Positions 35,784 through 45,652 of a DNA stretch of 64,000 nucleotides are shown here, one piece after another. The notes under the pieces are model-generated. The model made no database searches. It was not told the DNA's origin and saw only the letters and a list, made by a program, of their open reading frames with translations. The stretch is from Cognatilysobacter claricitrinus (GTDB lineage Bacteria > Pseudomonadota > Gammaproteobacteria > Xanthomonadales > Xanthomonadaceae). The stretch is from NCBI RefSeq assembly GCF_045866565.1, contig NZ_BAAFZV010000001.1, forward strand, positions 744,001 to 808,000. The letters are read 5' to 3'. How positions within the stretch are numbered: position 1 is the first letter of the stretch; each line of letters opens with the position of its first letter. The translations under genes and the position numbers were made by a program.

Positions 35784-36896
35784 ATGACCACACGCCTCCG
35801 CTGGGCGATTTTCGCCGTCACCGCCCTCGCGCTCGCCGGCTGCGGAAAGAAGGACGACGCCGGCAAGGCCGCGGAAGCGACGCCGGCGATGGCGGTCACC
35901 GTCGTTGCTGCGCGCGAACAGGAGATTCCGCGCGAAGTGCGCGTGTCCGGCCCCGTCGCCGCACGCGAGGAGATGCAGCTCGGCGTCGAACTGAGCGGGC
36001 TGCGCGTCACCGGCCTGTATGTCGACGTGGGTGATTTCGTGCATCGCGGGCAGGTGCTGCTGGATCTCGACGCGCGCGCGCTGCAGAGCGAACTCGAGCA
36101 GGCCGAGGCGAGCTATCGCGAAGCGCAGGCGGCGACCGCGCTGGCGCAGGCCAACCTGCGTCGCGCCGAACCGCTGCTCGCGCAGAAATACATTTCGGCC
36201 GGGCAGGTGGACGAACTGCGCGCCGCGCGCGACCAGGCCAATGCACGCGCGGCCACAGTGCGTGCGTCGCTCGACGCCGCGAGGCTGCGCCGGAGCTATG
36301 CCGAACTGCGCGCGCCCGACGACGGCATCGTCAGCAAGCGTGCGGTGCAGCCGGGACAGATCGTCGCCGCCGGCACCGAGTTGATCGGGCTGATCCGCGA
36401 CGGCCGCCTCGAATGGCGCCCCGACCTCGCCGATGCCGAACTCGCCGCGGTCAACGTCGGCGACGCGGTGATCGTGCGCGCGCCGGACGGCCGCGACGTC
36501 GAGGGCGAGGTGCGCGCTGTGCCACCGGGCGTCGATCCGTCGACGCGCACCGGCACGGTGTATGTCGACCTGCCCGACCCCGACGGCCTGCGCACCGGCG
36601 CCTACCTGCCGGGCCGCATGCTCGTAGGCAATGCCAGGGCGCTGGTGGTGCCTGCGACGACGGTGGTCGAACGCGACGGCAATCCCTACGTGTTCACGGT
36701 CGACGCCAACGGTGTCGCGCATCGCGTGCGCGTGCGCACCGGCACCACCACGAACGGTGTCGTCGAGATTCTCGATGGCGTTGCGCCCGGCGCGCAGGTG
36801 GTCGACCAGGGCGCGGGCTTCCTCGGCGACGGCGACCACGTGCGCGTGGTGCCGGCGACCGCAGCGACAGCGACGACGGCGGGCGCGTCGCGATGA
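35784..36896 (+). CDS. RND efflux periplasmic adaptor (lipoprotein)
   Basis: A 370-residue membrane-fusion protein of an RND pump. A lipobox Leu-Ala-Gly-Cys gives Cys20, anchoring it to the inner membrane. Residues 65-100 hold the split lipoyl half (Gly-Asp-Phe-Val-His-Arg-Gly-Gln-Val-Leu-Leu-Asp-Leu-Asp), then a coiled-coil hairpin (about 100-160), the second lipoyl half with Ala-Pro-Asp-Asp-Gly-Ile-Val, a beta-barrel domain and the membrane-proximal domain. Its stop overlaps the pump gene by ATGA. The hairpin is short, as in MexA-type adaptors. Substrate unknown. Confidence 0.92.
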   Translation: MTTRLRWAIFAVTALALAGCGKKDDAGKAAEATPAMAVTVVAAREQEIPREVRVSGPVAAREEMQLGVELSGLRVTGLYVDVGDFVHRGQVLLDLDARALQSELEQAEASYREAQAATALAQANLRRAEPLLAQKYISAGQVDELRAARDQANARAATVRASLDAARLRRSYAELRAPDDGIVSKRAVQPGQIVAAGTELIGLIRDGRLEWRPDLADAELAAVNVGDAVIVRAPDGRDVEGEVRAVPPGVDPSTRTGTVYVDLPDPDGLRTGAYLPGRMLVGNARALVVPATTVVERDGNPYVFTVDANGVAHRVRVRTGTTTNGVVEILDGVAPGAQVVDQGAGFLGDGDHVRVVPATAATATTAGASR

Positions 36897-39800
36897 TCAA
36901 CGTCTCGGCCTGGGCGATCCGCCGGCCGTTGCCGGCGCTGATGATCTTCTTTGTGCTGTGCGTCGCGGGCCTATGGGGTTTCTGGAAGTTGCCGGTCGCG
37001 CGCTTTCCCGACGTCTCGTTTCCGATGGTGGTGGTGACGATCAGCCAGCCCGGCGCGTCGCCGAGCCAGCTGGAAACCGAAGTCACGCGCAAGGTCGAGG
37101 ACCAGGTCGCCACGCTCACCGGCGTCAAGCGCGTCACCTCGACGGTGACCGAAGGCGTGAGCACCACCGCGATCGAATTCCAGCTGGAAACCGACCTCGC
37201 CGGCGCGCTCGACGACACGCGCGCGGCGGTCAGCCGCATCCGCGCGGATCTTCCGCAGGACGTGCAGGAACCGCTGGTCACCAAGGTCACGATCGGTGGC
37301 GCGCTGATGACGTATGCGGTGGTGTCGGACCGCATGGGCGTCGACGAGCTGTCGTGGTTCGTCGATCGCGATGTCACCCGCACGCTGTTCGGCGTACCCG
37401 GCGTGGCGCAGGTGGCGCGACAGGGTGGCGTCGACCGCATGGTGCGCATCGACCTAGACCCGGATGCACTGCAGGCCTTTGGCACGACCGCCGGCGCGGT
37501 CAATGCGCAGCTCGCGCGGTCGCAGGTCGAGCGGCCCAGCGGCAAGTCCGAAGTCGGCGGCGGCCAGCAGGTGCTGCGCACGATCGCGACGGTAACGACC
37601 GCACGCGATCTCGACAACTTCGCGATCACGTTGCCTGACGGCCGCGCGGTGCGGCTCGGCACGCTCGCGCGCATCAGCGATTCGACCGCCGACCCGACGC
37701 AGGTCGCATTGCTCGACGGCAAACCGGTGGTCGCCTTCTCGGTGTCGCGCACGCGCGGCTCGAGCGAACTCGACGTCGCCGGCGGCGTAAAGGCCGCGCT
37801 CGACACGCTGGCGAAAAAGAACCCCGGCATGCGTTTCCAGCTGGTCACCTCGACGGTGGGCGAAACCGAGCGCTCCTATCACTCGTCGATGGAGATGCTG
37901 GTCGAGGGCGCGCTGCTCGCGCTGCTCGTGGTCTGGTTGTTCCTGCGCGATTTCCGCGCGACGTGGATCTCCGCGCTCGCACTGCCGCTGTCGATCGTGC
38001 CGACGTTCGCGGTGATGTACTGGTTCGGCTTCTCGCTCAACATGATCACGCTGCTGGCATTGAGCGTGGTGGTCGGCATCCTCGTCGACGACGCGATCGT
38101 CGAGATCGAGAACATCGTGCGCCACCTGCGCATGGGCAAGACCCCGCTGGAAGCCGCGCGAGAAGCCGCGGACGAGATCGGCATCGCGGTGATCGCGACG
38201 TCGTTCACGCTCGCCGCGGTGTTCGTGCCGGTCGCGTTCATGCCCGGCATCGCCGGCAAATTCTTCCGCGAATTCGGCTGGACCGCGGCGACGGCGGTGC
38301 TGTTCTCGCTGCTCGTCGCACGCCTGCTGACGCCGATGATCGCGGCCTACCAGTTGAAATCGCATGGCGACGAGGAAAAGGAAGGGCCGCTGATGCGGCG
38401 CTACCTCGGCCTGGTCGACGCCGCGCTGCGCCATCGCTGGATCACGCTGGGCATCTCGACGCTGTTCTTCGTAGCGTCGCTCGCGCTGGTGCCGCTGATT
38501 CCGACGACCTTCATTCCATTCACCGATATCGGCCGCAGCAACCTGCAGCTGGAACTGCCGCCGGGCACGCGGTTGGACGACACCACGCGCATCGCCGAAC
38601 AGGCACGCGCGAAGTTGCGCGCCATTTCGGAACTCAAGCAGGTGTACACGACGGTCGGCAGCGTGCTCGACGTCGGCGACCCCAACAAGACCGGCGTCGG
38701 CGAGCCGCGCAAGGCCACGCTTGTGCTCGACTGGGGCAATGCGCGCGATCGCGACCGCGACCAGAAGCAGCTCGAACGCGCGGTGCGCACGCAGCTCGGC
38801 GACCTGCCCGGCGTGCGGCTGTCGTACATCTCGAACGAACCCGGCGAAAACCTGATGCTGGTACTGGCCGGCGACGATCCGCAGCGCCTGCAGGACGCGT
38901 CGATCACGCTCGAACGCGAACTGCACACGATCAAGGGCCTCGGCAGCATCAGTTCGTCGGCGTCCCTGCTGCGTCCGGAAATCGAGATCCGTCCGGATCC
39001 GCAACGCGCGGCCGATCTCGGCGTCTCGACTGCCGACATCGCCGAGGCCGCGCGCATCGCGACCAGCGGCGACTACACGCAGCGCCTCGCGAAACTCAAC
39101 CTGCCGGAGCGGCAGGTTCCGATACGCGTCGGCTTTTCCGAAGACACGTTGCACGACCCCGCACTGATCGGACAGTTGCGCGTTCCCGGCCGCAACGGAC
39201 CGGTGCCGCTCGCGGCGGTCGCCGATATTTCGCCGGGCAGCGGGCCGTCGGTGATCTCGCGCTACCAGCGCCAGCGCAACGTCACGTTCACCGCCGAACT
39301 CAACGGACGCCCGCTCGGCGACGTCATGAAGGAAGTGCAGCAGCTGGGCACGGTGAAGAATCCGCCGCCGGGCCTGAGCTTCATCAACACCGGCGATGCC
39401 GAGGTGTTCGTCGAACTGTTCACCGGCTTCGTGGTCGCGATGATCGCCGGCATCGCCTGCATCTACATGGTGCTGTTGCTGCTGTTCAACCACGCGCTGC
39501 AACCGCTGACCATCCTCACCGCGGTGCCGCTGTGCGCGGGCGGCGCGTTCGGTGCGCTGCTGCTGACCCACAACCTGCTGTCGCTGCCCGCGCTGATCGG
39601 CCTGCTGATGCTGATCGGCATCGCGACCAAGAACTCGATCCTGCTGGTCGACTACGCGGTGATGGCGGAAGACGGGCAGGGCATGACGCAGCACGACGCG
39701 CTGGTCGACGCCTGCCGGAAACGCGCGCGGCCGGTGCTGATGACGACGATCGCGATGGGTGCCGGCATGTTGCCGATCGCGCTGGGGTTGTCGGGGGATT

Positions 39801-39967
39801 CCAGTTTCCGCCGGCCGATGGCGGTGGCCGTGATCGGCGGGTTGATCACGTCGACGTTGTTGTCGCTGGTCGTGATTCCGGCGGCGTATACGGTGGTGGA
39901 TGATCTGGGTGGGTGGATGCGGGCGAAGCTGCATCGCAAAACGACGCCCGTGGATGCTTCGGTGTGA
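36893..39967 (+). CDS. RND efflux pump, inner-membrane transporter
   Basis: A 1024-residue HAE-type RND transporter with twelve predicted membrane helices and two large periplasmic loops. It starts Met-Ile-Asn-Val-Ser-Ala-Trp-Ala-Ile-Arg-Arg-Pro. The TM4 proton-relay Leu-Val-Asp-Asp-Ala-Ile-Val-Glu-Ile-Glu-Asn (near 394-404) and the TM10 Gly-Ile-Ala-Thr-Lys-Asn-Ser-Ile-Leu-Leu-Val-Asp-Tyr segment are intact. The start overlaps the adaptor gene. There is no outer-membrane factor or regulator gene beside it, so it presumably shares a TolC-type channel encoded elsewhere. The pump is proton-driven; substrates could be drugs, dyes or endogenous lipids. Confidence 0.95.
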   Translation: MINVSAWAIRRPLPALMIFFVLCVAGLWGFWKLPVARFPDVSFPMVVVTISQPGASPSQLETEVTRKVEDQVATLTGVKRVTSTVTEGVSTTAIEFQLETDLAGALDDTRAAVSRIRADLPQDVQEPLVTKVTIGGALMTYAVVSDRMGVDELSWFVDRDVTRTLFGVPGVAQVARQGGVDRMVRIDLDPDALQAFGTTAGAVNAQLARSQVERPSGKSEVGGGQQVLRTIATVTTARDLDNFAITLPDGRAVRLGTLARISDSTADPTQVALLDGKPVVAFSVSRTRGSSELDVAGGVKAALDTLAKKNPGMRFQLVTSTVGETERSYHSSMEMLVEGALLALLVVWLFLRDFRATWISALALPLSIVPTFAVMYWFGFSLNMITLLALSVVVGILVDDAIVEIENIVRHLRMGKTPLEAAREAADEIGIAVIATSFTLAAVFVPVAFMPGIAGKFFREFGWTAATAVLFSLLVARLLTPMIAAYQLKSHGDEEKEGPLMRRYLGLVDAALRHRWITLGISTLFFVASLALVPLIPTTFIPFTDIGRSNLQLELPPGTRLDDTTRIAEQARAKLRAISELKQVYTTVGSVLDVGDPNKTGVGEPRKATLVLDWGNARDRDRDQKQLERAVRTQLGDLPGVRLSYISNEPGENLMLVLAGDDPQRLQDASITLERELHTIKGLGSISSSASLLRPEIEIRPDPQRAADLGVSTADIAEAARIATSGDYTQRLAKLNLPERQVPIRVGFSEDTLHDPALIGQLRVPGRNGPVPLAAVADISPGSGPSVISRYQRQRNVTFTAELNGRPLGDVMKEVQQLGTVKNPPPGLSFINTGDAEVFVELFTGFVVAMIAGIACIYMVLLLLFNHALQPLTILTAVPLCAGGAFGALLLTHNLLSLPALIGLLMLIGIATKNSILLVDYAVMAEDGQGMTQHDALVDACRKRARPVLMTTIAMGAGMLPIALGLSGDSSFRRPMAVAVIGGLITSTLLSLVVIPAAYTVVDDLGGWMRAKLHRKTTPVDASV

Positions 39968-40138
39968 TGCCGTGAAGCGGCTGCGTTTAGTGCGCTGACG
40001 CGCGACCGAGTTACTTTTCTTCGCTGGTGCACAGAAGACCTAAGCAAAAGAAGGCACCTTCCCCGATCGGATCTATAGCCTGCGATCGTGAAGCGTCACC
40101 GCGATGGGCACACTCGCCGTCCTAGCTCGGGTCTTGAG

Positions 40139-40158
40139 GGCGACCATCCGTGGTCGCC
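40139..40158. repeat. Perfect intergenic hairpin
   Basis: GGCGACCA, loop TCCG, TGGTCGCC: an 8-bp perfect stem in the middle of the non-coding stretch. It has no T-tract, so it is not a simple terminator. Similar CCATGGATGG-type hairpins are frequent in Lysobacter intergenic repeats (from general knowledge). Confidence 0.45.
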
Positions 40159-40260
40159 GCGCTTCCGGTCTCACGATTGGCCTTGCGTGCGGACGTCGCT
40201 GTTTGATCTCCGCGCAATGGCGTCGTCCACGCCTTTGCGTTGTTTGCGAACGCCGAAACG

Positions 40261-40290
40261 AAAACGCCCACCGTTTCCGGTGGGCGTTTT
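40261..40290. terminator. Bidirectional rho-independent terminator
   Basis: AAAACGCCCACCG, loop TTTC, CGGTGGGCGTTTT: a perfect stem flanked by A and T runs, hence active in both directions. It lies 22 bp from the end of the DUF2167 gene (minus) and also blocks read-through from the RND pump (plus). Confidence 0.93.
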
Positions 40291-40311
40291 TCCATCGACT
40301 GACGACGCGGG

Positions 40312-41211
40312 TTACGACACGACGCCCTTCTGGCGGCGGAACAGGCCCGTCACCTTGCGGAAGCCGGCGGCGACCGCCAGGAACAGCGGGATCAGCAGTT
40401 TCTTCAGGCCGAGCAGCAACAGGCCGAGCTTGGCGAAGAGGCCGGTCTTGGCGGCGATGCCACCGGCGACGAGTGCGGCGAGGCCGTACGCGGCCACCTT
40501 GTCGGTGCTCTTGTCGAAGTCGGCGTAGCGCGCGCCGCTGTCGAAGCTCACCTGCGGCACCAGCTGCTCCATGCCGGCGCGGACCTTGGGCAGGTCGTCG
40601 ATCGCGGAGACGGCGTTGAAGCTGAGGTAGCCATCGCGTCCGAGCACGCGGATGTCGTAGTTGAGCGTGTGCGACGACTCGCCTTCGAAGTCGACTTCCT
40701 TCGCCCAGTACAGCTTCTTCGACGCGGCGTCGTAATGGGGCGGCACCGCCCAGCCGACGATGTGCAGCGCGCCGAAGCCGGCCTTCTTGCGCTCGTCGTT
40801 GGCTTCGTCCGTGCCCTTCTTCATGTCGGCGAGCAGATCGGTGTAGTCGATCTTCGCTGCGTCGTCGTCGCTGACGTGTCCGTCGTGCGACTGCGTGACC
40901 ACCACTGCCCACGACCCCGCCTCGGCCAGCGACGGCGTGCGCGGCACGACCAGGCCGACGATCTCGTCGTCCGGCGGATTCCCCCACAGCTCTTCGAGCA
41001 CACGGCGTGCGTCGTCGTGGGCGAGATAGCGGAAGTCCGAGCCGAGATCGACGTGCGCCTTGGCGTCGCCGAGCGCGACGTTGCCATCCTGGTAATGGAG
41101 CGAGTTCACGAAGGCCTGCACCTTCTGCTTCGCCTGCGCCTCGTCGGCGTCCTGCGCATGGGCGAGCGGCGCCACGGCCAGCAGGCCGGGCAGTAACCAT
41201 TTCAACGACAT
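40312..41211 (-). CDS. DUF2167 membrane protein
   Basis: A 299-residue protein with a signal peptide (1-19, Ala-His-Ala-Gln), a folded extracytoplasmic domain of about 210 residues, and C-terminal hydrophobic stretches at about 237-285 that anchor it, followed by a basic Phe-Arg-Arg-Gln-Lys tail. The internal Gly-Asn-Val-Ala-Leu-Gly-Asp-Ala-Lys-Ala and Leu-Trp-Gly-Asn-Pro-Pro-Asp motifs match DUF2167, an uncharacterised proteobacterial family. AGGGGAA lies ahead of the ATG at 41211, which excludes longer starts. Function unknown; the gene has its own terminator and probably its own promoter. Confidence 0.88.
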   Translation of the reverse strand: MSLKWLLPGLLAVAPLAHAQDADEAQAKQKVQAFVNSLHYQDGNVALGDAKAHVDLGSDFRYLAHDDARRVLEELWGNPPDDEIVGLVVPRTPSLAEAGSWAVVVTQSHDGHVSDDDAAKIDYTDLLADMKKGTDEANDERKKAGFGALHIVGWAVPPHYDAASKKLYWAKEVDFEGESSHTLNYDIRVLGRDGYLSFNAVSAIDDLPKVRAGMEQLVPQVSFDSGARYADFDKSTDKVAAYGLAALVAGGIAAKTGLFAKLGLLLLGLKKLLIPLFLAVAAGFRKVTGLFRRQKGVVS

Positions 41212-41297
41212 CGGATTCCCCTGGTGAGCGGGCGTCCCCACGCCCGTACCGGGATTTTCGCGATCGCCCTGCGCGCGCACAAGGCGCGCGACGTGGC

Positions 41298-41651
41298 TCA
41301 GTGGTGCGCGGGCTTCTTGGCGCCGAAGTGCACGCCCTGTGCGTCCAGCTGCATGCACATCGTCTTGCGCTCGCCCTTGGTCATCGCGTTGACCCGCTTG
41401 GACTCGGCGGCGTACGCGTTGGCGAACCTGGCGTCGAAATCCTTGGGCAGCATGTGGCGCGCGCTGAGCATCTGCTTCGCGCCTTCGCGCGCATTGCGAC
41501 GGTGCTCGTCGGCAGTGCCCGGGCCGCAGGTCGCGGCGGCGATCGCGCCGGCGGCGCTGGCATGGATGACGTCCGACGCGGTCATCGTCGGTGCGGCCGA
41601 CGCCGCGGTGGCGGCGACGAGAAGCGCAGTGGCGAGGAAGGTACGGAGCAT
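41298..41651 (-). CDS. Small exported hypothetical protein
   Basis: A 117-residue protein with a signal peptide (about 1-19, Ala-Ser-Ala-Ala). The mature part is helical and basic, with two cysteines (Ala-Thr-Cys-Gly-Pro-Gly and Thr-Met-Cys-Met) that could pair in the periplasm, and a His-His C-terminus. No known family. It lies between the DUF2167 gene and the exporter operon, about 85 bp upstream of the former, and may be transcribed with it. Confidence 0.75.
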   Translation of the reverse strand: MLRTFLATALLVAATAASAAPTMTASDVIHASAAGAIAAATCGPGTADEHRRNAREGAKQMLSARHMLPKDFDARFANAYAAESKRVNAMTKGERKTMCMQLDAQGVHFGAKKPAHH

Positions 41652-41717
41652 GTCGGCGCGTCCTGCAGTGGAATGCGCCGGATTCTAGCGACGCATTCTG
41701 AACCCGCCGTCACGGCA

Positions 41718-42937
41718 TCATTCGTAACGCAGCGCTTCGATCGGATCGAGACCGGCCGCCTTCGACGCCGGCATCAGGCCGAACACCACGCCGACCAGCG
41801 CCGAGAACCCTGCGGCGACCAGCACCACCCACAGCGGCACGCTGGCCGGCGGGAAGTTCGGGATCAGCGCCGCGATGCCGGCACCGGCGCCGAAGCCGAG
41901 CACGATGCCGACCACGCCACCGAGCAGCGCGAGCAATGCGGCTTCGAGCAGGAACTGCACGAGGATGTCGCGACGCGTTGCGCCGAGCGCTTTGAGGATG
42001 CCGATCTCGCGCGTCCGCTCGGTCACCGACACCAGCATGATGTTCATGATGCCGATGCCGCCGACCAGCAGCGAAATGCCGACGATGCCGCCGAGCACGG
42101 CGGTCGCGGTGCCGGTGATCTTCTCGAACTGCTGCTTGAACGAATCGGCGGCCTGCACCTTGAAGTCGTCGTCGACGCCGGGCTTGAGGCCGCGGCTCGC
42201 GCGCAATGCGCGCCGCGCGCGTTCGCGCACGGCATCGAGTTCTTCCATGCGCTGCGCGGTGAACGACGCGCTGATCATCGGCTCGGAGGAATTGCCGGTC
42301 ATCGCGCGCGCGACGTCGAACGGAATCGCCACGTAGTCGTCCTGGCTGAAGCCGAACACTTCGCCCTTGGGCTCCATCATGCCGACGACCTTGAACCAGT
42401 CGCCGCCGAGCTTGATGTACTCGCCGACCGGGTTCCTCGGCAGGTGCAGGTCCTCGCGCAGCTTGGCGCCGATCACCGCGACGTGCCGATGGCCGGCGTC
42501 ATCCGCGGGCACCAGGAAGCGCCCGACCTGCGGATAGCGCGCGCGCACCTGCTGGAATTCGCTGCTGGTGCCGAGCACCTGCGGATTGCTGCTGCGGCCG
42601 TGCCAGCTCGCAGGCGCGGCCGGCACCACGAGGATGGGCGCGACTTCGCCGACGCCGACCACGCGGCGGCGCAGCGCGTCGATGTCGCGCGCGGTCAGCG
42701 TGTTGATCTTGCCGCTGCGGAAGTTGTCGTTGTCGTTGACCGCGTCGACGCTGAGCGTGGTGCCGCCGATGTCGGCGAACTGGCCCTTGATCGATTCCGA
42801 CAGGCCCTGCACCAGCGACACCACCGCGATCACGCTGGCGGTGCCGATCAGGATGCCGAGCGTGGTCAGGAAGCTGCGCATGCGATGCGCGGACAGGCTG
42901 GCCAGCGCGGCGCGGAACGCTTCGAACAGGGCCTGCA

Positions 42938-42938
<1 letters not shown>
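41718..42938 (-). CDS. MacB-type ABC exporter permease
   Basis: A 406-residue FtsX/MacB-family permease: an N-terminal membrane helix (about 18-45), a long periplasmic MacB core domain (about 50-270) and three C-terminal helices (about 280-395) with the coupling Arg-Thr-Arg-Glu-Ile-Gly-Ile-Leu-Lys-Ala-Leu-Gly-Ala stretch. Such proteins drive periplasmic export or mechanotransmission without carrying substrate through the membrane. Unlike E. coli MacB, the ATPase is a separate gene, which overlaps its start by one base. Together with the HlyD-like gene this makes a three-gene MacAB-like system. Substrate unknown. Confidence 0.92.
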
Positions 42939-43632
<694 letters not shown>

Positions 43633-43636
<4 letters not shown>

Positions 43637-44892
43637 TTGGCGGCCTCGCCGTCCTTCGTGTCCTCGAGCTCCTTCGCGCTCTTCTCGACCACCGCGTCGC
43701 CGTCGTGCAGCATGCGCAGCGTCTTCGCCGGGCCGATGATCACGCGATCGCCCGACTTCAGCCCCGACGCGATCGCCTGCCAGCGGTCATCGGCGACACC
43801 CGTCTTCACCGGCAGCTTGCGCGCACGGCCGTCGCGCGCGACCCACACGAATGTCTTGGCGACCACCGCCTTCGCGGCCTCGTGCCTGGGCGCCTTGTCG
43901 TCGTCGACTTCGGCGGCCGCGGTCTCGTCGCCGTCGTCCATCACCGCTTCGACCGGCACCGCGAGCTGCGGGCGGCCGTCGCCGAGGTAGACGTCGGCGC
44001 GCGCGCTCATGCCCGAGCGCAGGTTCAGGCCGGTCGGCGGATCCAGCGTCACCGTCACCTTGTAGGCGCGCGCCTGGCCTTCGATGGTCGGCGCCAGCGC
44101 GATCTTCTCGACGCGTCCGTGCAGCGCGATGTCCGGATACGCGGCGGGATACACGTCGACGGCCTGGCCGATCGACACCTGGCCGATGTCGGCTTCGTCG
44201 ACCTTGAGCTCCGCGGTGAGTGCGGAGACGTCGGCGATCTTCATCAGCTTCGCGCCGGCGAGCGCGTTCGTCGACGGGATCGCGGTTTCGCCGACCTTGA
44301 TCGGCAGCTCGACGATGCGGCCGCTCATGGGCGCGCGGATCTCGGTCTTGGCGAGCTGGTCGTAGGCGTCGCCGAGCACGGCCTGCGCCTGGTGCAGGCT
44401 TTCGCTGCTGGTCGCGAGCTGCGCGCGCGCCTGCTCGAGCGCGAGGCGATCTTCCTCCAGCTTGTTGCGATCGATCAGTTGCTGCGCGGCCAGTTTCTGG
44501 CTGCGCGCGTACTGCGCTTCGCGCAGCTTGAGCGTCGCGCGCTGGCGTTCGATGTCGATCTGGCCTTCGCGGCGACCGGCCGAGCTGCGGTCGATCGCAT
44601 TGCGATACGTCTTGGGATCCAGCGTCATCAGCAGCTGGCCCTTCTGCACCACGTCACCTTCGGCAACGAGGATGCGCTCGACCTTCGCGACGACTTCGGC
44701 GGTCAGGTTCACCTCGGTGCCGTAGGCGAGCGTGCCCGAGGCGAGGATGGTCGGCCGCACCGCACGCGCGGCGAGCGGCTGCACCTGCACCGGCGTGCCG
44801 TGCTCGCCGTGCAGGCGTCGCAAAGCGAACGGCAGCACGAGGACCGCCACGACCAGCCCTGCGGCCAGCCCCTTCTTGGTAGTCGGACTCAT
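43633..44892 (-). CDS. MacA/HlyD-type periplasmic adaptor
   Basis: A 419-residue adaptor with a single N-terminal membrane helix (about 8-24). The lipoyl halves flank a long coiled-coil hairpin (about 95-195, with heptad-like Glu-Ala-Gln-Tyr-Ala-Arg-Ser-Gln and Gln-Ala-Arg-Ala-Gln-Leu). A barrel domain and an extended C-terminal domain follow; the latter has an unusual acidic insert (Asp-Asp-Gly-Asp-Glu-Thr-Ala-Ala-Ala-Glu-Val-Asp-Asp-Asp) near 320. It is the first gene of the exporter operon. It would link the MacB-like complex to a TolC-type channel, which is not encoded here. Confidence 0.9.
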
Positions 44893-44899
44893 CGAGATC

Positions 44900-45574
44900 T
44901 CAGCCGGGAATCAGCGCCATCACGGCGTAGACGACGAGGTACGGCAGCACGACGACCAGCAGCGACTTGGCCCACGACGCGCCGGTGAACGTGCGCCAGC
45001 CGAGCGCCGCGAGGAACATGCACCACAGCGACAGCAGGTCGAAACCCTGCGCGAGGCGGTGCCAGTGCGAGCCGGTGCTGTCGACCATCAGCGGGTCGAC
45101 GTGGGTGAGCATCAGCGATTCGATCGCGGTCTGCGGCGACATCGTCATTGCGCCGACCAGGCCGACCAGCGTACCGAGTGCACCCGGCATCGCCGACCAC
45201 GCGACCAGGCTGACGCCGTGCTTGTAGCCGAGCGCCGCACCGGTGACCTTCGATGCCAGCCAGTAGTACAGACCGATCACGGCGAAGATCAGCGCGACCG
45301 CGATCGGCCCGGTGATGGCGCCGAAGATGCCCATCTTCTGGGCGCCCGGCATCATCGACTTGGCCTGCGCGATTTCCTTGGCGGTCATCGTCGCGCGCTT
45401 GGCGTCGAACATGTGGTCGAGATACCAGGACGCATCGACGCGCGAGAAATACGCGAGCGTGAACACGACGGTCAGCGCGGCGAGCACCAGCCAGGGCACC
45501 AGGAACGTCGGGCGTTCGCGTTCAGCGGCGAACACCTTCGACGGCTGCAGAAAAATATCGACGAGCTTGGCCAT
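44900..45574 (-). CDS. YIP1-like multi-spanning membrane protein
   Basis: A 224-residue inner-membrane protein with about five hydrophobic segments (25-45, 85-110, 125-150, 175-195, 200-222). The start Met-Ala-Lys-Leu-Val-Asp-Ile-Phe-Leu-Gln-Pro-Ser-Lys-Val-Phe at 45574 is the classical opening of bacterial YIP1-domain proteins, and GGAGGGACAGG precedes it, so longer starts are rejected. It lies 7 bp upstream of the adaptor gene on the same strand, suggesting it belongs with the MacAB-like exporter. Role of bacterial YIP1 proteins is not established. Confidence 0.85.
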   Translation of the reverse strand: MAKLVDIFLQPSKVFAAERERPTFLVPWLVLAALTVVFTLAYFSRVDASWYLDHMFDAKRATMTAKEIAQAKSMMPGAQKMGIFGAITGPIAVALIFAVIGLYYWLASKVTGAALGYKHGVSLVAWSAMPGALGTLVGLVGAMTMSPQTAIESLMLTHVDPLMVDSTGSHWHRLAQGFDLLSLWCMFLAALGWRTFTGASWAKSLLVVVLPYLVVYAVMALIPG

Positions 45575-45652
45575 CCCTGTCCCTCCCCGGACGTTGGTGG
45601 CGCGGACTGTGGACCGCGTGGGTTCCGGCCGCAATGGGCCGGAGGTCACAGT

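Larger units (their letters stand above)
39968..40311. other. 344-bp non-coding stretch with repeat-like segments
   Basis: No credible protein is seen. It holds, in order: an AT-richer segment at about 40010-40060 (GTTACTTTTCTTCGCTGG and CTAAGCAAAAGAAGGCACC) resembling the intergenic elements common in Lysobacter and Xanthomonas, which carry TTACTTTTCTTTGC and its complement; a perfect hairpin GGCGACCA-TCCG-TGGTCGCC at 40139-40158; and a two-way terminator at 40261-40290. The frames that cross it are Arg-rich and lack ribosome sites. Confidence 0.6.

Noticed and set aside
37454..39934. An 826-codon minus-strand open frame opposite the RND transporter
   Set aside because: Gln/Arg/His-rich composition and perfect overlap with a clear RND gene; antisense artefact.
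40073..41200. Open frames across the 40.0-40.3 kb gap (both strands)
   Set aside because: Arg-rich, cross the terminator hairpin and lack ribosome sites; the region reads better as non-coding.
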